64,000 bases of DNA, taken from positions 372,001 through 436,000 of the forward strand of contig JAOVFP010000021.1 of assembly GCA_025738555.1 (NCBI GenBank). The letters run 5' to 3'. The position numbers were made by a program, and so were the translations under genes. Of this stretch, positions 23,946 to 32,685 are shown in pieces. The notes below the pieces were generated by a model. It saw nothing but the letters and a program-made list of their open reading frames with translations. It was not told the origin of the DNA and ran no database searches. Position 1 is the first letter of the stretch; every line of letters begins with the position of its first letter. The DNA is from Cyathus striatus (lineage: Eukaryota; Basidiomycota; Agaricomycetes; Agaricales; Nidulariaceae).

Positions 23946-24645
23946 ACAAATAGCATACATTTGAGTGCCATATCATTTTAAAAGTAATATAGTTAGTACT
24001 GAAATGAGTGCAAATGATCACTATCTAATATTCTTAAAATGATCACTTTTGAGTGCCCCCATATTCAACTAATACAATAGCCTAGTAATCACAAGTAATG
24101 CATAAATGAGTGTCAATAATTGCCTCATAATATTTCTCAAATGATCACTTTTGAGTGCCTTCATATTATAGTAATATAATAGCCTAGTAATCACAAGTAA
24201 TATATAAATGAGTCCCAATGATTGCCTCATAATATTCCTGAAATGATCACTTTTGAGTGCCCCCATATCCAACTAATACAATAGCCTGGTAATCAAGTAT
24301 GATAATTAAATGAGTGTCAATGATTGCCACCTAATATTCTCCAAATGATCACTTTTGAGTGCCCTCATATTCAGCTGACACAATAGCCTAGTTATCAGAT
24401 ATAATAATAAAATGAGTGCCAATGATCACCACCTAATATTCTTCAAATGATCACTTTTGAGTGCCCCCATATTCAATAATATTACAGCCCAATAATGAAG
24501 TATAATAACTAAATGAGTGCCAATGATCACCATTACATTACATCCACTCAATATGCCTTATAAAAACAGCACTCAATTTTGCCTGGAAAATATGATTGCT
24601 GGCACTCATATTTTCAGTCTAATTTGTGAATAAATTGGCTGACAC

Positions 24646-26184
24646 CACTCGACAAAGTCCTGACTGTGCCTGGTTAATGAACTCCAAGGAAGCACTGTCC
24701 AAGGTACGTCTTCTCTCTTCATCTGCTGCCATTTTCTTTGTTATCTTTCTTGGGCCCTGGTCAGTTTCTGAGTTATTTGCTATTGGTTTAAAAGTCCAGG
24801 GCTCCACAAGCCATATCATTGATGCCTCAATAGTCAATGAACAGCCAGCTCGACCTCCCTTCTGATATGCACTACTAAGACCCTCCACTCCGAAGATTAC
24901 CACCTGTTCAATATCAGGAACATCTGTCCCCATCCCCACAGCCATTGTTGCAAATAAGATTCTCACAGTCCCTTCAAGAAATTGTTTCATAACTTCGTCC
25001 TTGAACTCTTCTGAAGATGCCGCAGTGAGTGGATACATTATATCTTCATATTCTTTTGCAATGAGTACTCAGCATATATCGCATGCTTGGCGAGCCTGCT
25101 GACGTGTTTTTAGATACACAAGTGTCTTTATAAATGCATTGCGTGTGGGTGGTTCTCTGGGAATAAAGGCAAATAAGTCCTGCATTGATGCCATTGAATG
25201 TTCCATTGGGCGCATAATGAGCTTTAAGTTTGGTCGATTTGCACCCATATCTATCCCATAAAATGGCCTCACACCTCCCATGTCAAGTGTGGTGTATATG
25301 ATTTCAAATGTTTTTGAGGAGCAAGTGCCTGTAAGCCCAACCCATGGAATTTCTATACCAGCGAGAACTTTCAGAATTCTAAGCTCCCCATATGCCTTTC
25401 TGAAATTTTCTTTCCATTCTTCAATAACATGCATCTCATCTAAGGTCATCGCAATAATGCACATATGAAACAATGCTTCCCGGAACATCTGTTTGAATCC
25501 TGGATGGTGAAGAAGTATCTCAGGTGACGCAAACACAAGCTGGTAATCTCCTTTCTGAATTTTTGCGAATACTGAACTATCTTTATTGTCCTCGTTTACA
25601 GACACTGCTGTTACATTATATGGTCAACCACCCTCTGTTCCTCTGGTACGCAAAACCCGCTTCTGGTTAAATCTTCTAACCTTGTTTAGCAAATTCAGTA
25701 CGTGTTGGCATTATTTCCAGAGGCTGACAGAACATACCTGGTCTTTCTGAAGTGTTTTCAATGGCGAAATCACAATGACTACCCCATTGCCTCCAGCTAA
25801 CATTGCCGCAACAGCAAGCAGAACAAAGACCAAGGATTTTCCATATCCTGTTCCAGCTATCACCATCGCATCATTCCCCTCTGCCACTTTCTCAAACACT
25901 TCCATCTGCCAATCACTAGGTCTGAAACCATAAAGATCCTCCACTGCATTAGCAATATCTTCAAGAGGTATAACCTTGCGCAGGTGTGGCCAGAATTTGT
26001 GAGGAGCAACAGGCTGTGGAGTTGATGTAGGGGTTTTCTGATGCTGAGGTGTGCTGAATGTGCCATATGGAGTGCTGGATTGTAGGGGAAGTTCTGCCAG
26101 AGAAGAGTGCAGTGTGCACAGTAGTGGTTCATCTTGTTCTTTATCGCTTGCTGGCTGTGGTACTTCTGTAGTAAAGGTCTTCAT
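24646..26184 (-). pseudogene. RecQ-like helicase of E-B (3'-truncated)
   Basis: Reads from 26184 (MKTFTTEVPQPASDK), through a low-complexity N-terminus, to RPSDWQMEVFEKVAEGNDAM, Walker A IAGTGYGKSLVF and VIVISPLKTLQKDQ. A consensus donor (GTATGT) follows near 25735. The next block (25605-25069) has VSVNEDNKDSSVF, YQLVFASPEILLHHPGF, Walker B-like LDEMHVIEEW and motif III GLTGTCSS. A TGA interrupts CDIC*VLIAKEYEDI where arginine (CGA) is expected. The last block (25038 on) has FLEGTVRILFATMAVGMGTD and motif VI AYQKGGRAGCS. The frame ends at the foldback edge, so about the last 200-300 residues are missing compared with E-A. Confidence 0.8.
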
Positions 26185-26434
26185 CCACTTAGTGTGTGCA
26201 CGGTGTCAGGTTGTGCTCCAATCTCCATCGTCGTGTTATCTCTTTCCGGGTCCAGACTGCATGACAGACCCGGTAAATAAAATTTTATATTATGTAAGAT
26301 ATACTTCATTTTCAAATCTAATGGTTACCAACCCCATTGCACTGCCCTATCAAAACCCGGCACTTTGGTACAAGACTGTCCACTGTGTGGATGTGTTCAC
26401 TTATCTGTGAACAGTCTTGGGTCAAGACTAGAGA
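26185..26434. other. E-B right leader
   Basis: Short region upstream of the helicase start, before the inverted-repeat blocks. It contains TCTCTTTCCGGGTCCAGACT and a GT run, and probably holds the promoter of the minus-strand helicase. No gene seen. Confidence 0.4.
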
Positions 26435-26598
26435 AACTCAGCTATGTGTGTGTGTAAAGCTAGGTGCTACATTGATTTGCAATTGGCTGTAATTTATGGG
26501 GTAATAGTATAGATTGTGCAGGGGGATGAAGGAAAGTTGATATATTGAATGTTCATAAGGAACACTATGTTTAAACCCCAACCAGTTTGACCGGTCGT
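26435..26598 (-). repeat. E-B subterminal inverted repeat blocks, right side
   Basis: Partners of 16888-16946 and 16601-16645 in reverse complement, in the expected order from inside to outside. Confidence 0.75.
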
Positions 26599-26667
26599 CC
26601 TATCAACGAGATAGGCCACGCAAGTCATATGACGATAGCATGATCTTGTTCCCAGGATAGGATGACC
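26593..26667. repeat. Hairpin end H2 (right terminus of E-B)
   Basis: Arm GGTCGTCCTATCAACGAGAT pairs with ATCTTGTTCCCAGGATAGG followed by ATGACC, with a 5-base bulge. AGTCATATGACGA lies at the loop. Confidence 0.8.
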
Positions 26668-26683
26668 AGCTAGTCCGGAAGCC

Positions 26684-26753
26684 GAACCATCTAAAACGAG
26701 ATCACGCTAGCATCACATGACTTGTGTGGGGTATCTCATTGATAGATGGTCCG
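26684..26753. repeat. Hairpin end H3 (left terminus of E-C)
   Basis: GAACCATCTAAAACGAGAT pairs with ATCTCATTGATAGATGGTCC. The loop side carries ATCACATGACTTG. The outer stem differs from H2 but keeps its own pairing. Confidence 0.8.
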
Positions 26754-27146
26754 GTCATACTTGTTGAGGTTTTAGTATATCATTCCTTACACTGTCCCAC
26801 CTCTGTCCCCCACTGTGGGACCTGACTGGGACATAAAAAACATCTAAAGACTCATAAGAACAATATATGTGAGGTTAAAATGTTGAAATATCATGAAATT
26901 GTTGTAAAATATGTGAGGCAATAATGTAACAGCCCATTATAGCAGTATTGTACTGGTTTCAGTTCAGAGCTCATGCACTGCTCCTTTTTCCACTATTACA
27001 CCTAATATTTCTCTGAAATATATACAGGAACTAATACTGTATGTATGTTGAAGAATAATAGGTTATATAGTACATGAGGGAGGGAGGAGCATTTGGGGAA
27101 GGCAAAGGGTAAGGAACGCTACACCAAAACCTTAACGAGTTTTACC

Positions 27147-27232
27147 GGTCTGCCTATCAACGAGATAGCCCACGCGTCCTCACGTGACAAAAAGCGTGAT
27201 CTCGTTCCCAGGATAGGCAGATCGGCCTCCGG
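27147..27232. repeat. Hairpin end H4 (right terminus of E-C)
   Basis: GGTCTGCCTATCAACGAGAT pairs with ATCTCGTTCCCAGGATAGG followed by CAGATC. The loop carries the palindrome TCACGTGA. All CpGs look intact, unlike in H1-H3. Confidence 0.8.
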
Positions 27233-27236
27233 TCTA

Positions 27237-27975
27237 GACCGGTCGGTACACAGGATAATCACTCCTTTGTACACCGAAATTTATTTTAACTATAGCTTCG
27301 TCAATTGTTTGTTTATTTACATATAACTTAGTGCATATATTTTCCAAATTTCATACTACAACATACTTAACTTTCACGTCACTACGATAAGAACTGGGTG
27401 AGATATTTATGTTTTATTGGTTTTGGTACGAATTCCGTGAGCCACTATTCGGTTGTACAGTGTCACATAATGAGTGACAGCCCTGCCACGCCGCTGAAGC
27501 AATCACCATCAGGCCTTCAGGGATGTCACGCTTTGTGACATATCATGTTCTATTTTGGGGGATGAGAAGGAGATCTTGCTGTTTTCGCCATAAATACATA
27601 GCCTTTCGTGAATAAAATGATACAAGTATGCATTTAAAGTATGTACAAGTGCAAAATAAGTTCTATACCAGCCAGAAGTGTACAAATTCATAGAAGACAG
27701 CATTGTCAAAATTTCGAAAATTTCGCAAAAACACACCAAAATCAGCATCACCATTTAAACAGAAATAGATATATTTAAAATAACATATGTAGTTAATCTC
27801 TACCTTATACCATACAGGATAATGCCCAGAATTAAGTAATACATGCGGGGGTTTTAGAGAAATGTGCTACTGTACAAAGGAGTAGTGGTGTACAAAGGAG
27901 TGGTTATCCTGTGTATATCGACACGATTCAATCGTTCATATCACGTGCTTGCACGTAACCGACCGGCTTCCGGTC
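27237..27975 (-). repeat. Hairpin end H6 (right terminus of E-A), split by a MITE
   Basis: GACCGGTCGGTA (27237-27248) continues at 27916 with TATCGACACGATTCAATCG and ends CCGACCGGCTTCCGGTC. Reverse complement of H5. CCGGTCGG pairs with CCGACCGG to form the stem. Confidence 0.75.
27249..27913. mobile_element. 665-bp TA-flanked MITE
   Basis: Terminal inverted repeats of about 27 bp: CACAGGATAATCACTCCTTT followed by GTACACC at the left, and at the right the reverse complement with one mismatch. TA flanks both ends (27247-27248, 27914-27915). The related end H5 carries the uninterrupted sequence around the same position. TA duplication and end type fit a Tc1/mariner/pogo-type MITE. An 81-codon frame on the minus strand (27754-27509) is not a recognisable protein. 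Confidence 0.85.
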
Positions 27976-27988
27976 TACCAATCACCTA
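27976..27988. repeat. 13-bp direct repeat at right edge of E-A
   Basis: TACCAATCACCTA, identical to 10730-10742. Confidence 0.8.
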
Positions 27989-29760
27989 TCTATCGTCTCC
28001 GTAGCCTAGATCGATCTCGTGCGCAATATCAAACTTGAAATTTGGAGGCAATTTGAGTAGGCATTCGCGAACACAGGCTACGTGTCTTCCTTCTTCCCGC
28101 TGACATCCCCTTGCTTACGACTCCCGCCAGCAGGTCCATTACTCCATCACCTATCTATCACCTGCATAGCCACCGAAACTCCTGCACAACCTCACGTCCT
28201 TCGAAACTCCTGCACAACCTCATGTCCTTCCAACGCTATCTCAATTCCCGTGGATCGAATCGTCGCCCCCTCTCTCGTGGTTAATATCAAACTTGAATTT
28301 TGAAGGCGGTTAGAGTTGGCAATCGCGAACGCATTGATATCCCGAACGCCAAGGATTATTCCGCCATTTCACGACAAGACTACCTTGTCGTCCCCCTCCG
28401 TTACACCCCCCCCCAAAGCCATCTGTAATCCCCTGTGGAGGGTTGGGAGTTGGTTTAGCGATGGTGGTATGATGGGATATGAAACGTTTGGACAGGGTTG
28501 GGAAGGGGACTTGAGAAGATAAGTGCATGTGTTTCTCGACGCCAGTTGTAGGTTTTACGAAGCATCGTCTTGTATGTGATCAGTCAGGCAATGAGTCATG
28601 GTTCTATATTGAACCAGTGATTCGAGAAAACCCGAAAGATCTGCGACATACCCAAACGACTTACTCATCCTCTTCATCCAGATAAGCAACCGTCCCGCGT
28701 CCCCTCCTCCCAGGACCTTTCATCGACTCCCGTGTGCGTTCAACGTCCACATCGCGGTGATGTACGATCACTTTCAAGCCAGCGGGTCACGAGTGACGGC
28801 CCCGTTCTTCAACGAACGCAACGCTGCGAAGACGTCCCATTTCACAACGTACGCCTACTGACACCAGCATCTCATCCTCTTCCTCCTCCTCACTGTCCTC
28901 GTCGTCTTTTCCCTTCCTCTTCAAACCACTCTCCTTCAACAACGCATCGTCCCGCTCCTGCAATACCCCCTCAATCTTCGAACACGCATCTTCAAAGCGC
29001 TTCTTAAACTAGGTCTTTAGGTGGATTTGGGAGCGTGCGGATGTCGATTAGGAGCGTAGGGGTGGGTTGCCCCACGGTACGACTGTCCACCGCTACCTCG
29101 ACCTCCACTTCCAACACCTGTTGATAGATCGAATCATGGAACCCTCTCTCGCGGTTAACGTTGGGCTTGTCTCGTGGTTGAGGTGTTCAAGTGGGGAAAT
29201 GGGTAGCTGGTCCATGTTCGTGTTTTTTTTATCGCTTCCTTTCTCGACATGCTCTTCGTTCGTACTAACTTCCACTCCCCTCCAGGATAATCATACGTTA
29301 CGCTCTCACCACCGCCACTACCATCTCCCTACGCATTCAACAACCACCTCTTCTTGATCTACCACTTACTTCGCCTCCATGTCGCCTGCCCCTATCGCCA
29401 CCAACTCCTGCATCACATCACGACCGTCCACCGCCACCTCAACCTCCACTTCCAACACCCATTGAACGATCGATTCATGGAACCCTCTCTCGCGGTTAAC
29501 GTTGGGCTTGTCTCGTGGTTGAGGTGTTCAAGTGGGGAAATGGGTAGCTGGTCCATTGTTCGTGTTTTGTTTCGCATCCTTTCTCGACATACTCTTCGTT
29601 TGTACTAACTTCCACTCCCCTCCAGGATATTGCTATACAAACACACCTCATCCTCCCACACTGCAGATTGGCACGTATTTGGACTTCTCGTTGGTCAATT
29701 GCGAACCCCACGTCGACCTTGTGTGCATGCGTACTTTAATGTCCGGAGGAGAGTGATCCG
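27989..29760. repeat. CpG-rich family in partial tandem copies
   Basis: Four related segments: near 28013 and 28255 (sharing AATATCAAACTTGAA and ATTCGCGAACRCA-like parts), and 29104-29290 and 29440-29630, which are nearly identical (CATGGAACCCTCTCTCGCGG, CAAGTGGGGAAATGGGTAGC, CTTCCACTCCCCTCCAGGAT). On the minus strand at about 29010-28680 there is coding-like sequence: KKRFEDACSKIEGVLQERDD, DDEDSEEEEEDEM, and after a gap VERTRESMKGPGRRGRGTV ending YLDEEDE and stop. On plus, 29664-29754 reads IGTYLDFSLVNCEPHVDLV. The gene family is unrecognised. It is a host or transposon-linked multicopy family with a decayed relative at 62973. Confidence 0.55.
28700..29010 (-). CDS. Unrecognised acidic/basic-tailed coding segment
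   Basis: Minus-strand codons from about 29010 give a charged, helix-prone stretch (FEDACSKIEGVLQERDDALL), an acidic run of Glu/Asp, then VKWDVFAALRSLKNGAVTRD in another frame, and end in a basic C-terminus with GRRGRG and a DEEDE tail before TAA at about 28673. Frame changes may be introns: a donor-like GTAGGC follows MLVS. No start codon can be fixed. Possibly the 3' exons of a multicopy gene. Confidence 0.3.
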
Positions 29761-30093
29761 TTGTGACTTAAACATTATTCAGGAAAGTGTGCAAGGGTGT
29801 TGGTCTTCATGGTTCGTGACCTTTCCTCTTTACTTTACCTTTCCATTTATTCATTCCTTAAGACCTTTTGTTCGTCAGCATCAGGCCTCTATTTCTTTCC
29901 TGTTTTTATGCTTCACTGTCATCTCATGCCCTTCATTTTTCATCACCTTCATAATAATGAATGGATACATTTATACAATAAATAATATATTACTTAATAT
30001 AAAATCATAGGAAATTTACTTATATAATTTAATAATTTGTTAACTGGCAAATATGGCAAGTACACTATGTACTAACTTGTTGTTACTTGGTCC
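29761..30093. other. AT-rich spacer, probable Helitron 3' side
   Basis: No gene seen. If the Helitron ends shortly after its stop at 30094, its 3' terminus (CTRR preceded by a hairpin) should lie here on the minus strand; I could not identify it with confidence. Confidence 0.3.
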
Positions 30094-31491
30094 TTATAAT
30101 TCTTCCCTTGTTTCACTCTCTCTTTCCATGTTTTCCTTGATCTTTTTCCATTTCTCCTTGGTCATTGCATCCAGTCTCTCCAATCTGTCATCCTCTTCCA
30201 TGAGCTCAGTGTCATGAGTTTGTAGGAAGATTGAATCATTGAAATCCCTCAAAATTCTTATTGTGTCTCTTCCAGCACTTCTTGACAGTGCAACATAAAG
30301 ATGGAATAGACTTAACTTTCCACATGGTGGTGTTGCTATATCCACTAGCACATTTAGTATTGTCTGTCCCTGAGGTCTGTGATCTGTAAAGGCATATGCT
30401 GCTGTGATAGGATATTGTCAGCACCTGACTGTTCATTTTAATACTTTCCCATTTACTTTTAGAGAGATTGTAAATTTTTGTGTGATTGGTTTGACTGGAA
30501 TCACTGCTTCCTCCAGTCCTTCTAGTTGAGATGCTCTGGTTCAATTGCACTGTACTGTCTGCTTGCATGTCTGGTTCATCTGCATTCAGTATGATGTCTA
30601 CTATTGTTCCACATGCTCCATTTGTTATGTCCAAATCTGTTTGGACATTCTGGGTCACCATCACCTGTAAAATTGTCAGAATTTAGTCCTCTTATCTATC
30701 TTTTTGGATGTAATTTGAATTGACCTTCATGCCTATGGCTAGATGAATATGCTCAGGAAGATCATTCCTCTTGCAAGCCTTGCCTCTCATTGCAACTGCA
30801 TACTGCTCAACCAGTGATAAATGACATCTCCCTATTCTGTCCTCTGCTGTACACACCAGCATTTGCTGATCACTCATTTTGCAATGCTTTTCAAGTGCCA
30901 TCATATTCCATTCCACTCTCACTCCATGTCTGGGTGTTACCAAACAGGTATTGTCCCATGGTGGTTTTGTGAAATCTATATCTTCATTGTTTGACTGACC
31001 TAGTAAAAGCTTCCTGACCATAATCAAGTCATCTGATTGAACTTCTCCCTTCTGCAACCATCTGAGAAACTTTAGCCATGGCTTATCTGTTACTCGAACT
31101 TGCTCACAAAGAATTACAATTTACCACTGTGTCAAACTCTTCATAAATACTTCGGCCTGTCCGCATTTCTTGTGTATCAGATGTGCATGGCTTAAAATAT
31201 AATGAGTTCCATTTTTTTGTAGCCACTGGTGGAAACTGATGAAGATCACCACATAATATTACATTTATTCCCCCAAAGCTTTTGGAAATCCTCTGGATTG
31301 CTATGTTCATCATCTGTACTGCCACCCTTTGCCTTTCCTATTCCTATGTTCTGAGACAAGTTTGAGAGAAATGTCTTAGAGATCATAGAGACTTCATCAA
31401 TAATCAAGTAGCTGTATGGTTGCCAAAACTCTTGTAACTTCTTTCTAGTTTCATTTGTGATTTTCCTTCCATTTCTAGAAATCATTTGTTG

Positions 31492-32685
31492 GAAAAATCG
31501 AAATAAGAATATATGAATAGACATGCCCATGTCAGGGCATATAAGGCTATCAGTGTTCTGGGGGGGTTATATGGTCTGATATGAACAAAATATGGTTTTG
31601 AAAATCTAACTATCTGCTATATCATCACCACTCAGCATGATAATCTTGGTCAGTAGCAATACAAATGGTCAATGGTGGTCAAGTTGATATTAATTACATG
31701 ATGTGATAACTATCCTATTTGCTTAATAAAAATAATCAGGGCTAATTAGCATGTTCAGAGCAGATCACAACATTTCATGACAGACCATAATGATACATCA
31801 TTTAGTTATCAATGCCACAATAAATCACTATTCAACATATACATATCTAACACAACATTAGCTCTTGTTAAGAAAATTTGTTCGTTATTTGAATACTACT
31901 ATTACTTATACAAATTTACTTTACATAGTATAATATGAATTGATAATTTTTACAAGTTATGAAATGGTTAGAATACCTAAATGGAGGGAGATGACATATT
32001 ATACACTTACTATTAGATAGTACTCACCAACTATGCCAAGTATGAACTTAGTTTCAAGTTAGGACTCAGCTAATGCAAGCAGGTTGAGACTCCTCATGTA
32101 ACAAAGAATCTTGCCTCCTTATATGCTTTTCAACAAAGTGGAGTCATGGAGTGCCCTTACAAATGCCTGAGGGCACCTAGTTGATCCCCCACTTGAAACT
32201 TAGTAAGTACTTCTAATTCATATCAATAAATTGTAAGTATTATTGTTGCATAGATTAGAGTACATTTGTATTAGTACTAGTAGTATTCAAATAATAAATG
32301 AAATTTTTTAACAAGAGTTAATGTTGTGTTAGATATGTATTTATGGTTGAAAATGGTTTACATTGGTGGTTGGATGGTGTATCATTCTGATCTGTCCTGA
32401 AACATTACAATCTGTTCTGAACATGCTAACTAGCCCTGATTATTTTTATTAAGCAAATAGGATAGTTATCACATCATGTAATTAATATCAACTTGACCAC
32501 CATTGACCATTTGTATTGCTACTGACTAAGATTATCATGCTGAGTGGTGATGATATAGTGGATAGTTAGATTTTCAAAACCATATTTTGTTCATATCAGA
32601 CCATATAACCCCCCCCAGAACACTGATAGCCTTATATGCCCTGACATGGGCATGTCTATTCATATATTCTTATTTCGATTTTTCT
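31492..32685. mobile_element. 1.19-kb foldback element inside PIF1 gene
   Basis: The left arm from GAAAAATCGAAATAAG is mirrored by CTTATTTCGATTTTTC at the right. About 250 bp are near-perfect (CATGCCCATGTCAGGGCATA, CCCTGATTATTTTTATTAAG) and weaker similarity reaches about 450 bp inward. The centre (about 31950-32230) has no gene. The interrupted gene reads ...VDGKTTHSIGMSEK before and ISRNGRKITNETRKKLQEFW after. Confidence 0.85.

Larger units (their letters stand above)
21322..24645. mobile_element. 3.3-kb foldback element with arms of about 1 kb
   Basis: The left arm from GTGTCAGCCAATTTATTC at 21322 is matched in reverse complement ending at 24645. The outer about 700 bp of each arm look essentially identical: the same 67-codon frame occurs at 21695-21898 (+) and 24069-24272 (-). 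Each arm has about 100-bp tandem units containing GGCACTCAAAAGTGATCATT, then a CpG-rich block of GTCACGCG-type motifs. The centre (22360-23550) has no recognisable gene. I find no target-site duplication. The element separates the truncated 3' ends of the two E-B genes. Confidence 0.85.
16527..26672. mobile_element. E-B: second DUF6589-RecQ element, nested in E-A
   Basis: The left end starts GTCCAGAAGCC after TA. Hairpin H1 is followed by the subterminal block at 16601-16645, which matches the reverse complement of 26555-26598, and by a further block, 16888-16946 against 26435-26493. Hairpin H2 closes the right side, whose outermost bases seem lost where it abuts E-C. E-B carries DUF6589 (+) and helicase (-), convergent as in E-A. 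A 3.3-kb foldback sits between them and both genes lack their 3' parts. The flanking sequence GGACCGGTTGTA at 16515 resembles AGACCGGTCGGTA at 27236, suggesting that E-B and E-C share one insertion event or hot spot. Confidence 0.65.
26673..27234. mobile_element. E-C: 562-bp non-autonomous relative
   Basis: Starts GTCCGGAAGCC after TA and ends GGCCTCCGGTC before TA. Hairpins H3 and H4 form its ends. The inner sides of the ends also match in inverse orientation (GGTTTTAGTATATCATTCC against GGTTTTGGTGTAGCGTTCC). No gene inside. Same terminal design as E-A and E-B, so likely mobilised by their proteins. Confidence 0.7.
10743..27975. mobile_element. E-A: outer DUF6589-RecQ element, with nested insertions
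   Basis: Both ends start (reading inward) GACCRGAAGC and share about 70 bp of inverted repeat. On the left this is 10743-10810; on the right it is 27237-27975 with a MITE removed. Inside the left end a 169-bp inverted repeat (10804-10972) pairs with 16354-16522. Between them lie a RecQ-like helicase (+) and a DUF6589 gene (-), convergent. The right terminus is displaced by E-B and E-C (16527-27234). Without nested DNA E-A is about 5.9 kb. The boundaries rest on inverted ends, a 13-bp direct repeat and a paralogous site lacking the insertion. Both genes are broken, so E-A is probably inactive. Confidence 0.75.
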
